Assembly (NCBI GenBank): GCA_029432775.1
Contig: JAROAZ010000002.1
Span: 1-64,000 of the forward strand
Source: Pontiellaceae bacterium B12227
Lineage (GTDB): Bacteria > Verrucomicrobiota > Kiritimatiellia > Kiritimatiellales > Pontiellaceae
Length of the DNA stretch: 64,000 nt
Reading direction: 5' to 3'
Shown here piece by piece: positions 1-10,250 of this stretch (its first letter is position 1; each line of letters begins with the position of its first letter). The notes below the pieces were generated by a model, which was not told where the DNA came from, searched no databases, and was given only the letters and a program-made list of their open reading frames with translations. A program made the position numbers and the translations under genes.

Positions 1-302
1 GGAAACGTACCGCAGGCCTCTGGCCTGCCCCGTCGCACCGGCAATTCTAGGGTGAAATCCTTAAGTCAGCGCCATTAGTGCTCCGCGCCGTTTCAGCAGC
101 ACACGGCCCGGAGGACCATGCTACGCTCCTGATTCTGTAAGGGCGGCCCCATGTGACCGCCCGCTCCAAACCCGTGTCCTTTGTAATGTCTTGTTTTACA
201 CCCGCGACTCTTTATGATGATCATATGTGGAAAACTTCGCCACCTATAGCAGTGATATATGGGAAATATTCCACATATGACACTGTTCTGCATGAATAAA
301 AA
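1..302. other. Intergenic region with hairpins and an inverted repeat
   Basis: No convincing gene. Small GC-rich hairpins are visible near 12-28 and 146-167. The segment next to the following gene is AT-rich and holds a 12-bp perfect inverted repeat: TCATATGTGGAA at 221-232 and its complement at 269-280. The right arm is followed by CTGTTCTG at 283-290. The same TTCCA-N9-CTGTTCTG arrangement lies upstream of the gene at 60409. Confidence 0.5.
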
Positions 303-668
303 ATGAACACAATCGAACCAATAATATTTTACGGATCAATCTGGGTCGTATTGACATGGAGATGTTTTGCGGTCACATCCATCTGTAAAGAAGTGGCCGA
401 AGGCAAAACAACCAAAGACGCATTACTCTTTCAGTTATTCCAAGTTGGCATATTTATCTTTGCCACCTACACTTTGTTAAATCCTGTCCCAAAGGATCTA
501 CCAACTTTCATTACTGCCATATCACTAATCATTACTGCTGTTTGGTACGTTTACTCGATTTCAAAAGCAGGATTACAGATAAAGAAAAATAGGCAGAACC
601 AGGTGGACCCTACCGTGAAAACGCCCGTTGAGTCAGGCAACGAACAAGGCACGGCGGGTCACCCGTAA
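303..668 (+). CDS. Small hypothetical membrane protein
   Basis: I do not recognise this 121-residue protein. Three hydrophobic stretches (about residues 7-25, 44-60 and 68-88) suggest an inner-membrane protein with a polar tail of about 30 residues. The gene and its leader look more AT-rich than the neighbours, and there is no clear Shine-Dalgarno sequence before the ATG, only an A-run. It sits alone, convergent with the YchJ-like gene. Its upstream inverted repeat resembles that of the orphan membrane gene at 60409, which suggests both are accessory genes of similar origin. The reading frame is plausible but not proven. Confidence 0.55.
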   Translation: MNTIEPIIFYGSIWVVLTWRCFAVTSICKEVAEGKTTKDALLFQLFQVGIFIFATYTLLNPVPKDLPTFITAISLIITAVWYVYSISKAGLQIKKNRQNQVDPTVKTPVESGNEQGTAGHP

Positions 669-674
669 CGTCCT

Positions 675-1046
675 TTACGCTTCCCCAACATAAAACCATT
701 CACCTTTGTGTTTTTTGAAGAGGGAGCGTTCGTGGTGCTGGGCGGGTTTTCCGTCGGAGATGTATTCGGCGATAAATTCGACCGTCTCTTTTTCGGCGTT
801 GAGCACGTGGAGCCGGATCCACTGGACCTGATTCATCCAGGATGCAATCGACTGCGCGAGGTCGGACGTTCGGGATTTCGGATGCGTGGTGCTGACGAGA
901 TAGTCGACATCGTGTTTCACATAGGCGGAATAGCGCGAGCGCATCAGCTGTTCAGCGGTGTGCGCTTTTTCTTTGCCGGAGATCAGCGGACCGCAGCATT
1001 CCACAAAGAGCTCCCCGCTCCCGCAGGGACATGATGTTGAGTTCAT
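675..1046 (-). CDS. YchJ-like (UPF0225) protein with N-terminal Cys-rich motif
   Basis: A 123-residue protein starting MNSTSCPCGSG, with Cys6, Cys8, Cys17 and Cys18 forming the SEC-C-like metal-binding motif at the N-terminus. It continues into the YchJ middle domain (AEQLMRSRYSAYVKHDVDYL, about residues 32-51). The function of the family is unknown; a role in metal binding or protein handling is usually assumed. I chose the ATG at 1046 because GGAGAG lies 5 nt upstream; the frame stays open 15 codons further up without such a site. The length is typical of the family. It is convergent with the gene at 303 and lies just downstream of the efflux operon without being clearly part of it. Confidence 0.85.
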   Translation of the reverse strand: MNSTSCPCGSGELFVECCGPLISGKEKAHTAEQLMRSRYSAYVKHDVDYLVSTTHPKSRTSDLAQSIASWMNQVQWIRLHVLNAEKETVEFIAEYISDGKPAQHHERSLFKKHKGEWFYVGEA

Positions 1047-1133
1047 TTTTCTCTCCAAATAAAATCGTTCGACAAGGCCACGGAACAACACTGATTTAAA
1101 AATCCGTGTTATCCCGTGTTTATCTGTGGCGGC

Positions 1134-4100
1134 TCATTCGCCCGCCTCCTTGCCGCGGTTCCGCAGCGCGTGCGCTTTTTCGCGGATGCTCTGGAACAGG
1201 ACAAACAGGGCCGGCACTAACATGATGCCGAAGAGCGTGGCCGCAAGCATACCGCAGAAGACCGTGGTGCCGATGACCCGGCGGCTGGCGGAGCCGGCGC
1301 CGTCGGCAAACATCATCGGCAGCACACCGAGGATGAAGGTGAAGGCCGTCATGAGCACCGCCCGGAAACGCTGGCCGGCGCCATCGGCGGCCGCTTCAAT
1401 AATCGAAAGCCCCTCGTCTCTGCGGGTCTTGGAAAATTCGACAATCAGGATGGCATTTTTACTGGCAAGGCCGATCAGCAGAATCAGTCCGAGCTGCGCA
1501 TAGATGCTCAACGGCAGTTGAAGCACAAACAGGCCGAGCAGGGCGCCGAACACCGCAACAATGGTGGAAAGAATTACCGGCAGCGGCGTGGTCCAGCTTT
1601 CATACTGCGCCACGAGGAAGAGATAGCCGAAGACCACCGCCATGAGCAGCAGCAAATTGGTACCGCCCGAGGCCCGGGCTTCCTGATAACTCAGGTTCGA
1701 CCAGTCGAAGCTGTATCCTTCCGGCAGCACCCGTCCGGCAATCTCGGAAACCTTTTCCATGGCCACGCCGCTGCTGATCCACGGCATGGCAAAGGCATTG
1801 ATGCCGGCGGAGGGAAACTTGTTGTAGCGCTCCACCACCCGCGGAGCGAGGGTGGTCTGAATTTTCACCAGACTGCCGAGCGGAACCATATCACCGGTCA
1901 TGCTCTTCACGTGAATCCTGTCCAGCGAATCCAGATCCTTACGGAACTCCCAGTCGGCCTGAATGATGGCGCGGTTGACCTGCCCGTCGAAGTTCACATC
2001 GTTCACATACATGGACCCCAGATAGGTCTGCAAGGCACTGAAGATGCTGCCGACTTCCACATGCATGAGCGCGGCTTTCACCCGGTCGACCTCCAGGAAG
2101 AGGTGCGGGGTGTTGGCGGAATAAGACGCAAAGGCAAACATGATTTCGGGTGCCATGTTGAGTTCCATCAGGAAGGTGTTCATGACGGCCTGCAGTTTTT
2201 GCGGATCGTCGCTGTCGGTGGCCTGCAGCTTAATGTCCAGACCGCCGCTCACACCGAGCCCCATAATGGCCGGCGGAACAAAGAGGTTCAGCTGGGCACC
2301 GGGCACGGCGGCCAGTCGGCCCTGCAGCTTCTGCTGAATGGCGGTGACGTGCAGCGCGGGATCCATGCGCTCGGTCCAGTTGTCGAGACCGAGCAGGAAA
2401 AAGGCTACGTTCTCGGCCGAGCCGCCCATCATGCTGAAGCCGGTGACCTGAATGGTATAGTTCACGCCCTCTTCATCCAGCAGCGGGCCGATGACTTCGT
2501 CGAGCAGGGCTTCGGTACGGGCCTGCGTTGCCCCTTCCGGCAGCTGGGCCATCCCGAAGATGATCCCGGCGTCTTCATCGGGAAGAAACGAACCCGGGCT
2601 CATTTTGAAAATCAGGAACGAGGCGCCGAACACACTCACCAGAATGAAGGCGGTAATGATGAGCCGCCGCGCAAGCGCGCTGCTGCCGGCCACATAGAGT
2701 TTCCGAACTTTGGAAAGCCCGGTATTAAACCAGCGAAGCGGCCCGTGCTGCTTCGGTTTGATAACATAGAGGATGGTGGCGCAAAGCGCCGGACTGAGCG
2801 TGAGGGCATTGATGGTTGAAAAGAAAACCGCCGCCGAAATCGCTACCGCAAACTGTTGATAGATCTTGCCGGTGATCCCGCTCATGAAACCGATCGGAAC
2901 AAAGATCGACAGCAGCACCAGCGTGGTGGCAATCACCGCTCCGCTCACCTGCTCCATGGCTTTGATGGTGGCCGCTTTGTGATCCAGCCCCTCGCTTTCC
3001 ATCAGCTCCAGCACACGCTCCACCACCACAATGGCGTCGTCCACCACCAGCCCGATCGCCAGCACAAGGCCGAAAAGCGTGAGCGTGTTAATGCTGTAGC
3101 CGAGTACAGCGAGCACAGCAAAGGTGGCGCACAGGGAAACCGGAATCGTGATGGCCGGAATCAACGTGGCCCGCCAATCCTGCAGGAAGACATAGCAGAC
3201 AATCACAACGAGCAGGAATGTCAGCAGCAGGGTTGTGACAATTTCGCGGATACTGGTGCGGACAAAATCGGTGGCGTCGTAGGGCAGAATAATTTCCACC
3301 CCGCCCGGAGCGGCCGCGCGGAGGCGCTCCAGTTCGGACTGCACCTCGCGCATGGTATCGAGCGCATTGGAACCGGGGGTGCGGGACAGCCCCAGCGCCA
3401 CGGCGGTGCGCGCGTTATATTTTGAAGAGAACATATAGCTGTCGGCCCCCTTTTCCACCCGGCCGATATCCTTCAGATAAACCGCAGCGCCGTGGTCATC
3501 GGTCCGAATCACAATCTTCTCAAAGTCGGCGGGTTTATTCAGCCGGCCCCGCGCTTTCAAGGTATAGGCCACTTTGCCGGAGCCATCGTCCGGTGAAACT
3601 CCGAGCGAGCCGATGGAGGCCTGGATGTTCTGGGACTGAATGGCGGCCGTCACTTCATCGGGACTGATTCCCAGCGCAGTAAGGCGGTCGGCATCCATCC
3701 ACAGACGCATGCTGTATTTCGGCCCCCAGACCTGCGCGCGGCTGATGCCGCGGATGCGCTCCAGCGTCGGCTGGAGAATCTTATAGGCATAGTCGCTGAG
3801 GAACAGGCTGTCGCGGTCGCCATCCGGCGAACGGACCACCACGAAACCGAGCATATCGGCGGACTCCGTTTCCACGGTGACGCCCTGCTGCACCACTTCG
3901 CGCGGCAGCATGGGTTCGGCCTGCGCCACCCGGTTCTGTACTTTGACCTGCGCCATGTCGGGATCGGTACCAACCGCAAAGGTTACGGTCAGCGAATACG
4001 ATCCGGAGTTATCGGATGAGGAGGACATATAGATCATGTCCTGCACCCCGTTCACCGCATCTTCAATCGGGCTGGCCACGGTGGCCGCCATGACTTCCGA

Positions 4101-4262
4101 GCTGGCTCCGGGATACATCGCGCGCACCACAATCTGCGGCGGAGTGACCTGCGGGTACTGGGTGATCGGAAGCGAGCGGATGGAAAGAATCCCCGCCAGC
4201 ATCAGAACAATGGACACCACGCCGGCTAAACGCGGGCGATTGATGAAAACGCGGGAGATCAT
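1134..4262 (-). CDS. RND efflux pump, AcrB/HAE1 type (second pump of the operon)
   Basis: A 1042-residue inner-membrane proton/drug antiporter of the AcrB/MexB class. It has the first membrane helix at residues 10-30, a large periplasmic loop, a helix bundle carrying the proton-relay aspartates ([12 protein letters not shown], about 403-414), a second loop, and the C-terminal bundle with the relay lysine ([13 protein letters not shown]). Length and both relay motifs match a functional pump that works with a periplasmic adaptor and an outer-membrane channel. Its ATG overlaps the adaptor stop by 4 bp (ATGA), so the two are translationally coupled. The substrate cannot be read from the sequence. 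It is the last gene of the efflux operon. Confidence 0.95.
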   Translation of the reverse strand: MISRVFINRPRLAGVVSIVLMLAGILSIRSLPITQYPQVTPPQIVVRAMYPGASSEVMAATVASPIEDAVNGVQDMIYMSSSSDNSGSYSLTVTFAVGTDPDMAQVKVQNRVAQAEPMLPREVVQQGVTVETESADMLGFVVVRSPDGDRDSLFLSDYAYKILQPTLERIRGISRAQVWGPKYSMRLWMDADRLTALGISPDEVTAAIQSQNIQASIGSLGVSPDDGSGKVAYTLKARGRLNKPADFEKIVIRTDDHGAAVYLKDIGRVEKGADSYMFSSKYNARTAVALGLSRTPGSNALDTMREVQSELERLRAAAPGGVEIILPYDATDFVRTSIREIVTTLLLTFLLVVIVCYVFLQDWRATLIPAITIPVSLCATFAVLAVLGYSINTLTLFGLVLAIGLVVDDAIVVVERVLELMESEGLDHKAATIKAMEQVSGAVIATTLVLLSIFVPIGFMSGITGKIYQQFAVAISAAVFFSTINALTLSPALCATILYVIKPKQHGPLRWFNTGLSKVRKLYVAGSSALARRLIITAFILVSVFGASFLIFKMSPGSFLPDEDAGIIFGMAQLPEGATQARTEALLDEVIGPLLDEEGVNYTIQVTGFSMMGGSAENVAFFLLGLDNWTERMDPALHVTAIQQKLQGRLAAVPGAQLNLFVPPAIMGLGVSGGLDIKLQATDSDDPQKLQAVMNTFLMELNMAPEIMFAFASYSANTPHLFLEVDRVKAALMHVEVGSIFSALQTYLGSMYVNDVNFDGQVNRAIIQADWEFRKDLDSLDRIHVKSMTGDMVPLGSLVKIQTTLAPRVVERYNKFPSAGINAFAMPWISSGVAMEKVSEIAGRVLPEGYSFDWSNLSYQEARASGGTNLLLLMAVVFGYLFLVAQYESWTTPLPVILSTIVAVFGALLGLFVLQLPLSIYAQLGLILLIGLASKNAILIVEFSKTRRDEGLSIIEAAADGAGQRFRAVLMTAFTFILGVLPMMFADGAGSASRRVIGTTVFCGMLAATLFGIMLVPALFVLFQSIREKAHALRNRGKEAGE

Positions 4263-5398
4263 TGCGCAGCCTCCAGCAGTGTAACCATGGCGGTGGCCCC
4301 CGGCTGGACTTTCTGCACACCGTCCACCACCACCCGGTCGCCGGCCTTGAGTCCGGCCAGCGCCACAAAATTATCTCCGACCACCTGACCTGTCGTGACC
4401 CGGGCCGTGCCGACCAGACCTTCTTCATTCACCGTCAGCACATAACTGCCATCCAGATCCACCAGAATGGCCTGCTGCGGAACCACGAGCCCCATCGGGC
4501 GGTCGGGCTTCCCGAGCAGAATGGTCACGTAGCCGCCGGCCACGAGCATTTCGTCGGGATTATCAAACAGATAGCGCACGGCCATGGTTCCGGTTCTGGA
4601 ATTCATGGTGTTGTCGTCGAAATCTTTTTTTCCAACCATTGGAAGAACGGTTCCGTTCGGGAGCCGTGCGTGCGCCACCAGGCCGGCGGCTTCGCCATTG
4701 AGCACTCTGGCGCGCAGGTTCAGGAAGGCGCGGTCGGTCAGCGAGAACGCAACGCGGATCGGGTCGAGCTGCACAATGGTGGCCAGTGCTTCGGTTCCGG
4801 AATCCACATAGTTGCCTTTCGTGACCCGTGCCGCGCCAATGCGGCCGCTGATCGGCGCACGGATTTCAGAATAGGAAAGGTCGAGCTGCGCAATATTCAA
4901 ATTCGCTTCGGCCTGTTTCAGATTCGCCACGCCCTGGAGCTGCAGCGCAATGGCCTGGTCCTTGTCGGATTGAGAGACACTGCCGCCGGCCTTCTGGATC
5001 CGCTCGAGATATTTATCCGCGCGGTTCAACTCGGCTTTTGCACTCGCCAGGTCGGCTTCGCGCGCTTCCACCATGGCGGTATAACGTTTCTGATCCACTG
5101 TAAAGAGCAGGTCGCCCGCATTCACCATGGCACCTTCGGTGAAATGCACCTGGTCGAGATAGCCGGAGACTTCCGCTTTCACCATGACCATCTGGACCGG
5201 TTCGACCGTGGCAATATATTCATCCAGCACATCCAGCGGCACGGGCTGCAGCTCCACCGCTTTCACAGCCGGAGGCGGCATTTCACCCATCCCCATCATG
5301 CCCATCGGCGGCGGGCCGGACGGCAGGAATCCGCGAACAACGAAACCCAGGACAATGCCCAGAATGAATCCAACAATGATACCGATCTGTTTCAGCAT
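4259..5398 (-). CDS. RND periplasmic adaptor (membrane fusion protein), AcrA type
   Basis: A 379-residue adaptor with an N-terminal membrane anchor or signal (residues 5-25), a Gly/Pro/Met-rich linker, lipoyl-like half motifs ([23 protein letters not shown]), an alpha-hairpin and a beta-barrel domain. It would bridge the AcrB-type pump encoded next to it and an outer-membrane channel. A good AGGAG lies before the ATG. The 174-bp gap upstream of it is the largest in the operon and could hold a second promoter. One copy of the dispersed 15-bp palindrome lies in the gene (4630-4644), read as LPMVGK. Confidence 0.94.
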   Translation of the reverse strand: MLKQIGIIVGFILGIVLGFVVRGFLPSGPPPMGMMGMGEMPPPAVKAVELQPVPLDVLDEYIATVEPVQMVMVKAEVSGYLDQVHFTEGAMVNAGDLLFTVDQKRYTAMVEAREADLASAKAELNRADKYLERIQKAGGSVSQSDKDQAIALQLQGVANLKQAEANLNIAQLDLSYSEIRAPISGRIGAARVTKGNYVDSGTEALATIVQLDPIRVAFSLTDRAFLNLRARVLNGEAAGLVAHARLPNGTVLPMVGKKDFDDNTMNSRTGTMAVRYLFDNPDEMLVAGGYVTILLGKPDRPMGLVVPQQAILVDLDGSYVLTVNEEGLVGTARVTTGQVVGDNFVALAGLKAGDRVVVDGVQKVQPGATAMVTLLEAAQ

Positions 5399-5572
5399 TT
5401 CTCTTCTCCTAAGCTATTTTCTGTGAGCACAAAACGGCCCCGGCAGATGTAATAGGGTGTGTAGACGCAATGGAACCGTATTCCCCGGCATTTCACAACC
5501 CGTTTTTCCATGCATATAAGCGGCCGTTTCCAGGGATTGGAAGGCGCAATTCTGAAGGGCGGTTGATAAAGC

Positions 5573-5830
5573 CTACCAGTCGAGCTGCCCGTCGCGTTCC
5601 AATGTCTGGATAAATGCAAACAGCACAATGGAACCGACCAGGCTCAAGCCCAGCAGGGAGGAAATCAGCAAAGCCGACCAGCCGAACGATACGCCGGTCC
5701 GCGCGGCCAGATGATGCGGCAGCGTATTTCCAACCATTGGAAAAATGGACCAGATCAAACCGAGAACAAATATCCCAAGCAGTGCAAAAGCAAACGTACC
5801 GATGCTCCAGATGGCAATTTTACGCTTCAT
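5573..5830 (-). CDS. Small two-helix membrane protein inside the efflux operon
   Basis: An 85-residue protein with two strong hydrophobic segments (about residues 7-29 and 50-73) and short charged ends. I do not recognise a family. It lies 24 bp downstream of the TolC-like gene and 174 bp before the second adaptor, so co-transcription is likely. A small accessory subunit of an RND pump, comparable in kind to AcrZ, is possible, but nothing in the sequence proves it. A 15-bp palindrome copy at 5728-5742 encodes FPMVGN between the helices. Confidence 0.7.
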   Translation of the reverse strand: MKRKIAIWSIGTFAFALLGIFVLGLIWSIFPMVGNTLPHHLAARTGVSFGWSALLISSLLGLSLVGSIVLFAFIQTLERDGQLDW

Positions 5831-5854
5831 ACGATTGCTCTTCCCGCATGGGAA

Positions 5855-7162
5855 TCAAAGATCCTCGAGCACCCGGCCGGTTTCGATATCGAGCTGATTG
5901 AGGGTGAGCTGATAGGCAATGTAGGCCCGGGAATAGGCGCCGCGGGCGCGGGTCAGATCGGTCTGAGCTTCATTCAACCGGGTGATGGAAGCCGCACCGG
6001 CTTTGTAGGCTTTCTCCACACTGTCGCGCACCTGGATGGAGAGCTCGTGAATCTTTCCCTGGCGTTCATACACCGCCATGGCCGTAACCGCTTCGTCGAT
6101 GCGGCGGCGCAGGGAGGAGCGAATGGATAGGCGCAGCGATTCCTGCTGCTCTTCCAATGCCCGCATTTCTGCATAAATCTCCTTAACCGTATTCGCTTTC
6201 CGCCCGCCGGTGAAAAGATCCCAGCTGGCCGCAACGCCCACAAACGAGTCGTAGTTTCCATGCTGCCCGGAATTGGCATAGCCTTCGCGGTCTGCATAGT
6301 TGATGTCGCCGGTCAGGGCAATTTTCGGATACATGTCGCCTTTGGCCACGCGGACCTGCTGCGCCATCATTAGCTGACCGCTCTTCACGGCTTTATAATC
6401 CGGCCGGTGGGCAAGCGCATATTCCAGCTCGCTCGCCAGCTGCGGCGCAGCCGTTAGTGTATTGAACGCAATGGCGGCCGGGCACATTGATTCCGGCAGG
6501 ATGGCATCGGGCAGGGCCATCAGTTCGGCCAGCACCGCGCGGGCGGTATCGTACTCGAGCCGCGCCTGTAGCGCAGCGCTTTCGGCCTGCAGAGCGCGAA
6601 TGGAAAAGTTATGCACATCCGCTTCCGGCAAGGCCCCGGCCTCGAAGCGTTTGCGGGCGTCGTCTTCCAGATTCGTATTGAATGAAAAATCGCGTTCAGC
6701 AATCTCGACCCCTTCCCGGGCAAGCTGCGCCTGGCGGAACGAAACTGTGGCCGAAAGAATCAGCAGCCGGTTGGTTTCTTCCGACAGTTCGTGCGACTGC
6801 TGCACACCCAGGTCGGCTCCCAGTGTACGGGCGCGGCGGGCAAAGCCATCGAACAACAGCCAGTTGGCCTGCATGCCGGCAGAACCCTGCTTGAAGCTGT
6901 CGCTATAGCGTGTGGTTGGATCGATGTCCGGATGAAGACTCGCGTCGATATGCCCATAGCTGCCGGTCATGGTAATGGTCGGCAGATAGGCGGACTTCGC
7001 CTGCCTCAGCACCGCCTCGGCCGCCGCAACCCGCTGCAGCGATTCGCGGACGGACGGATTACCGGCGAGCACCATGGCGCGCGTTTCCGCCAGCGTCAGT
7101 CCATTGGTCTGCGCCGTTCCAAGCATTGGAACAAGTAAGGTCAGTAAAATCAGTTTTTTCAT
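5855..7162 (-). CDS. TolC-family outer-membrane efflux channel
   Basis: A 435-residue outer-membrane efflux protein with signal peptide (residues 1-18, ending near GTAQT) and two repeated coiled-coil/strand halves typical of TolC/OprM. Examples are the LAETRAMVLAGNPSVRE start and the C-terminal DLTRARGAYSRAYIAYQLTLNQ segment. It forms the exit duct for the RND pumps. It is the only outer-membrane channel gene in an operon with two adaptors and two pumps, so it is probably shared. AGGAG precedes the ATG. A palindrome copy lies within the signal-peptide coding region (7117-7131). Confidence 0.93.
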   Translation of the reverse strand: MKKLILLTLLVPMLGTAQTNGLTLAETRAMVLAGNPSVRESLQRVAAAEAVLRQAKSAYLPTITMTGSYGHIDASLHPDIDPTTRYSDSFKQGSAGMQANWLLFDGFARRARTLGADLGVQQSHELSEETNRLLILSATVSFRQAQLAREGVEIAERDFSFNTNLEDDARKRFEAGALPEADVHNFSIRALQAESAALQARLEYDTARAVLAELMALPDAILPESMCPAAIAFNTLTAAPQLASELEYALAHRPDYKAVKSGQLMMAQQVRVAKGDMYPKIALTGDINYADREGYANSGQHGNYDSFVGVAASWDLFTGGRKANTVKEIYAEMRALEEQQESLRLSIRSSLRRRIDEAVTAMAVYERQGKIHELSIQVRDSVEKAYKAGAASITRLNEAQTDLTRARGAYSRAYIAYQLTLNQLDIETGRVLEDL

Positions 7163-7199
7163 TTTTATCTCCTACGCCGGACGAAGCTGGCGCTTCATC

Positions 7200-10100
7200 C
7201 TACAGATGGGTTTTATCGACCTTGACGCGATAGACGAGGGTGTAGACCACCGGCACCACAATCAGCGTCAGGAAGGTGGCGGCAAAGAGACCGCCCATAA
7301 TCGTGATGGCCATGCCCGAATAGAGCGCGTCAGCCAGAAGCGGTGCCATGCCGAGAATGGTGGTTCCGGCGGCCATCATGACGGGGCGCATACGGCTGAC
7401 GGATGAATCGAGCACGGCTTTATAGGGCTCGACGCCACGGGTCAGCTGCAGTTCTATTTCATCGATCAGCACCACGGCATTTTTAATCAGCATGCCGGAG
7501 AGCCCCAGAAAGCCGAGGATCGACATAAAACCGAACGGCAGGCCGGTGAGCAACAGGGCCGCAGTTACTCCGATGATGGACAGCGGTACGGTCATGAAAA
7601 TAATGAGCGGCCGGCGCACGGAGTTAAACAGCCAGATCAGGATGACAAACATTCCGAGCAGACAGATCGGGAACGTGGCTGCCAGGGGCGCCTGGGCTTC
7701 GGCCGACTCCTCAAATTCGCCGGCCCATTCGAAACGGTAGCCTGGCGGCAGTTCAAGGTCTTCGATCTGCGTGGCCAGCTTCCGGCGCAGCGTGTCCGGC
7801 AGACCCACCACGGGATTACAGCGGGCCGTGATGGAGTTACGGCGGTCACGCCGCATGATATAGGGCCATTCCCATTCGCTGTTCATTCCGGTCACGACCT
7901 GACCGACCGGAATAAAGGCCTGGTTCACGGAGCTCCAAACCTGCACATCATCAAAGTTTTCAATAGAGGTGCGTTCGGATTCCGGCGGACGGAACATGAT
8001 GGGGATCAGCTCGTTCCCTTCGCGGTAGAGCCCGACGGGCATGCTGTTGAAGTTCAACTGAAGCGACTGCGCCAGATCGGAACGGGTTACCCCCACCCTG
8101 CGCGCCTGTGTTTCAGAAAACTCCGGACGCAGCACTTTCACGCGCTGGCGCCAGTCGAGACGGGCATCCTTCGCGGTCGGCTCGGCCTGCATGATTTCCA
8201 ATGCCTGGAAACCCAGCTTTTCAAGCACTACTTTATCGGGGCCGAAGAAACGGGCCTCCACATAAAAGGCAAGCGGCGGGCCGTTCGGGATGGTGCTGCA
8301 ATAGGGCTCGGCCGACGGATAGTTTTCTTTGAGATACACCTCGATGTCTTCCACCAGTCCGGGAATATCGTGATAGTCATCGGTCTCGATGAGAATCATT
8401 CCATAGCTCGGGTCGGCCGTTTCGTAGTTATACGAAAGCATGAAGCGCAGCGTGCCCTCGCCGGCAAAGGCGCTGGTCTGCTTGACGCCGTCAAGCGAGC
8501 GGATATATTCATCGATCGACGCAAGATCAGAAGCCGTGCGGTCAATGTGCGCGCCGGCCGGCAGCCAGTAGTTCACATAAAAATAGGGCGTCGGCGATCC
8601 CGGGAAAAAGGCCTGCGGAACTTTCTTAAACCCGGCCATCGCAGCAATCAACAGCACCACCGTGATCAGGATCGTGATCAGACGATGATGAATCGTGAGG
8701 TGCAGGACGTTGCGGTAGCGGCGGAACATGGGTTTATCGTACGGGTCTTCACCATGCGTATCCGGAATCTTCAGGAACCAGACGCAGAAGAGCGGCGTGA
8801 TGGTTACGGCCAGAATCCAGCTGAAGAGCAGGGAAATGGTCATGACATAAAAGAGCGAGCGGCAGAACTCGCCGATATTCCCCGGCGCAAAGCCGATGGC
8901 CGTGAAGGCCAGAATAGAAATAAAGGTGGCTCCGAGCAGCGGCCACTGGGTGTCGCGCACGACTTCCTGCGCCGCCTCTTCGCGCCCCTCTCCCCGCTCC
9001 ACGCGGATCAGGATTCCATCGGCCACCACAATCGCATTATCCACCAGCATCCCGAGCGCAAGAATCAGCGCGCCCAGCGAAATTTTCTGGAGGGTGATGT
9101 CCATGACGTGCATACCGAGCAGTGTTCCGCAAATGTTAAGCAACAGTACGGCACCGATGAGCAGGCCGCTCTGCCATCCCATGAAAAACATCAGCAGCAC
9201 CACCACAATAACCACCGCTTCAATCAGGTTGAGCACAAAACCGTCCACGGATTCGACCACCATTTCACTCTGGTAATAAATGGAATCAAGCTCCATGCCT
9301 TCGGGGCGGGTCTGTTCCAGCTCGGCCAGCTTCAACTTGACCGATTCACCCATGGTGACGACGTTTCCGCCCACAATGGTGGATACGCCGAGGGCAATGG
9401 CCGGCTTGCCGTTGAAGGTCATTTTATTTCGGGCCGGATCGTAGTACCCGCGTTTAATCTCGGCAATATCGCCCAGACGCACCAGCTGGTTTCCGCCTCC
9501 AACGTAGAGGTCGGCAATCACCTGCTCACTGGCAAAATCGCCGGTCGGTGTGATGCGGATATAATTTCCATCAATCTCGACTTTCCCGCTCGACTGCACC
9601 GCATTCTGCGACTGCAGGGTGCCGGCAATCATATTGGGAGAAAGGCCGAGCTCGGTAATTTTTGCGCGCTCGAATTCCACATAGACCACTTCCTGCTGCA
9701 GTCCCCAGAAGGCAATCTTGGCGACATCGTCGCAGGAGAGCAGTTCAGTTTTCAGGTCTTCGGCATAGGCTTTCAGCTCGGCATAGGAATAGTCCTCTCC
9801 GGTCAATGCAAAGAAGACCCCATACACATCGCCGAAGTCGTCGTTGACAATCGAGGGACCGGCACCGGGCGGAAGCTGACCCTGCATGTCGCCGATCTTC
9901 TTGCGCAGCTCATCCCAGATCTGCGGCAACTGTGTGCTCTTGAAGGAGTCCTGCACATCAACATAGACAATTGAAAGTCCATCCATCGAAGTGGAGTAGA
10001 CCTCCTTCAGCTGGCTCATCGACTGGATGGCTTCTTCGATCGGGTCGGTGACCTCCTCTTCCACTTCCGTCGGACTGGCACCCGGATACTGGGTGACCAC

Positions 10101-10238
10101 CAGGGCCGTTTTAATGGTAAAGTCCGGATTTTCAAGGCGGCCGAGCTTCTGATAGGACAGAAGGCCGGCGGCGATCAGCATGATGGTCATTACCACCATC
10201 ACGGTGCGTTTTCTTAATGCAAATGCTGCTGGGTTCAT
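7200..10238 (-). CDS. RND efflux pump (first pump of the operon), LVDNAIVV subtype
   Basis: A 1012-residue RND permease whose first helix is at residues 12-30. It has the relay motif GMLVDNAIVVADG in the first bundle, with Asp-Asn where AcrB has Asp-Asp, and MLIKNAVVLIDEIE in the second. The Asp-Asn form is common in a branch of drug/solvent RND pumps distinct from AcrB, so the two pumps of this operon belong to different branches and are not a tandem duplication. It lies 12 bp downstream of its adaptor gene and 37 bp upstream of tolC. A palindrome copy at 8196-8210 encodes FQALE. Confidence 0.95.
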   Translation of the reverse strand: MNPAAFALRKRTVMVVMTIMLIAAGLLSYQKLGRLENPDFTIKTALVVTQYPGASPTEVEEEVTDPIEEAIQSMSQLKEVYSTSMDGLSIVYVDVQDSFKSTQLPQIWDELRKKIGDMQGQLPPGAGPSIVNDDFGDVYGVFFALTGEDYSYAELKAYAEDLKTELLSCDDVAKIAFWGLQQEVVYVEFERAKITELGLSPNMIAGTLQSQNAVQSSGKVEIDGNYIRITPTGDFASEQVIADLYVGGGNQLVRLGDIAEIKRGYYDPARNKMTFNGKPAIALGVSTIVGGNVVTMGESVKLKLAELEQTRPEGMELDSIYYQSEMVVESVDGFVLNLIEAVVIVVVLLMFFMGWQSGLLIGAVLLLNICGTLLGMHVMDITLQKISLGALILALGMLVDNAIVVADGILIRVERGEGREEAAQEVVRDTQWPLLGATFISILAFTAIGFAPGNIGEFCRSLFYVMTISLLFSWILAVTITPLFCVWFLKIPDTHGEDPYDKPMFRRYRNVLHLTIHHRLITILITVVLLIAAMAGFKKVPQAFFPGSPTPYFYVNYWLPAGAHIDRTASDLASIDEYIRSLDGVKQTSAFAGEGTLRFMLSYNYETADPSYGMILIETDDYHDIPGLVEDIEVYLKENYPSAEPYCSTIPNGPPLAFYVEARFFGPDKVVLEKLGFQALEIMQAEPTAKDARLDWRQRVKVLRPEFSETQARRVGVTRSDLAQSLQLNFNSMPVGLYREGNELIPIMFRPPESERTSIENFDDVQVWSSVNQAFIPVGQVVTGMNSEWEWPYIMRRDRRNSITARCNPVVGLPDTLRRKLATQIEDLELPPGYRFEWAGEFEESAEAQAPLAATFPICLLGMFVILIWLFNSVRRPLIIFMTVPLSIIGVTAALLLTGLPFGFMSILGFLGLSGMLIKNAVVLIDEIELQLTRGVEPYKAVLDSSVSRMRPVMMAAGTTILGMAPLLADALYSGMAITIMGGLFAATFLTLIVVPVVYTLVYRVKVDKTHL

Positions 10239-10250
10239 GGCCGCATCCCC

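Noticed and set aside
1-302. rRNA or other stable RNA at the left edge
   Set aside because: Only short hairpins are seen; no recognisable rRNA, tmRNA or SRP RNA sequence.
1518-2819. Long open frame antisense to the AcrB-type pump gene
   Set aside because: It is an opposite-strand shadow of a well-supported RND gene; its translation is His/Gln/Arg-rich with no domain.
8370-9974. 534-residue open frame antisense to the first RND pump
   Set aside because: It mirrors codon bias of the real gene on the other strand; the product has no recognisable fold or ribosome binding site.
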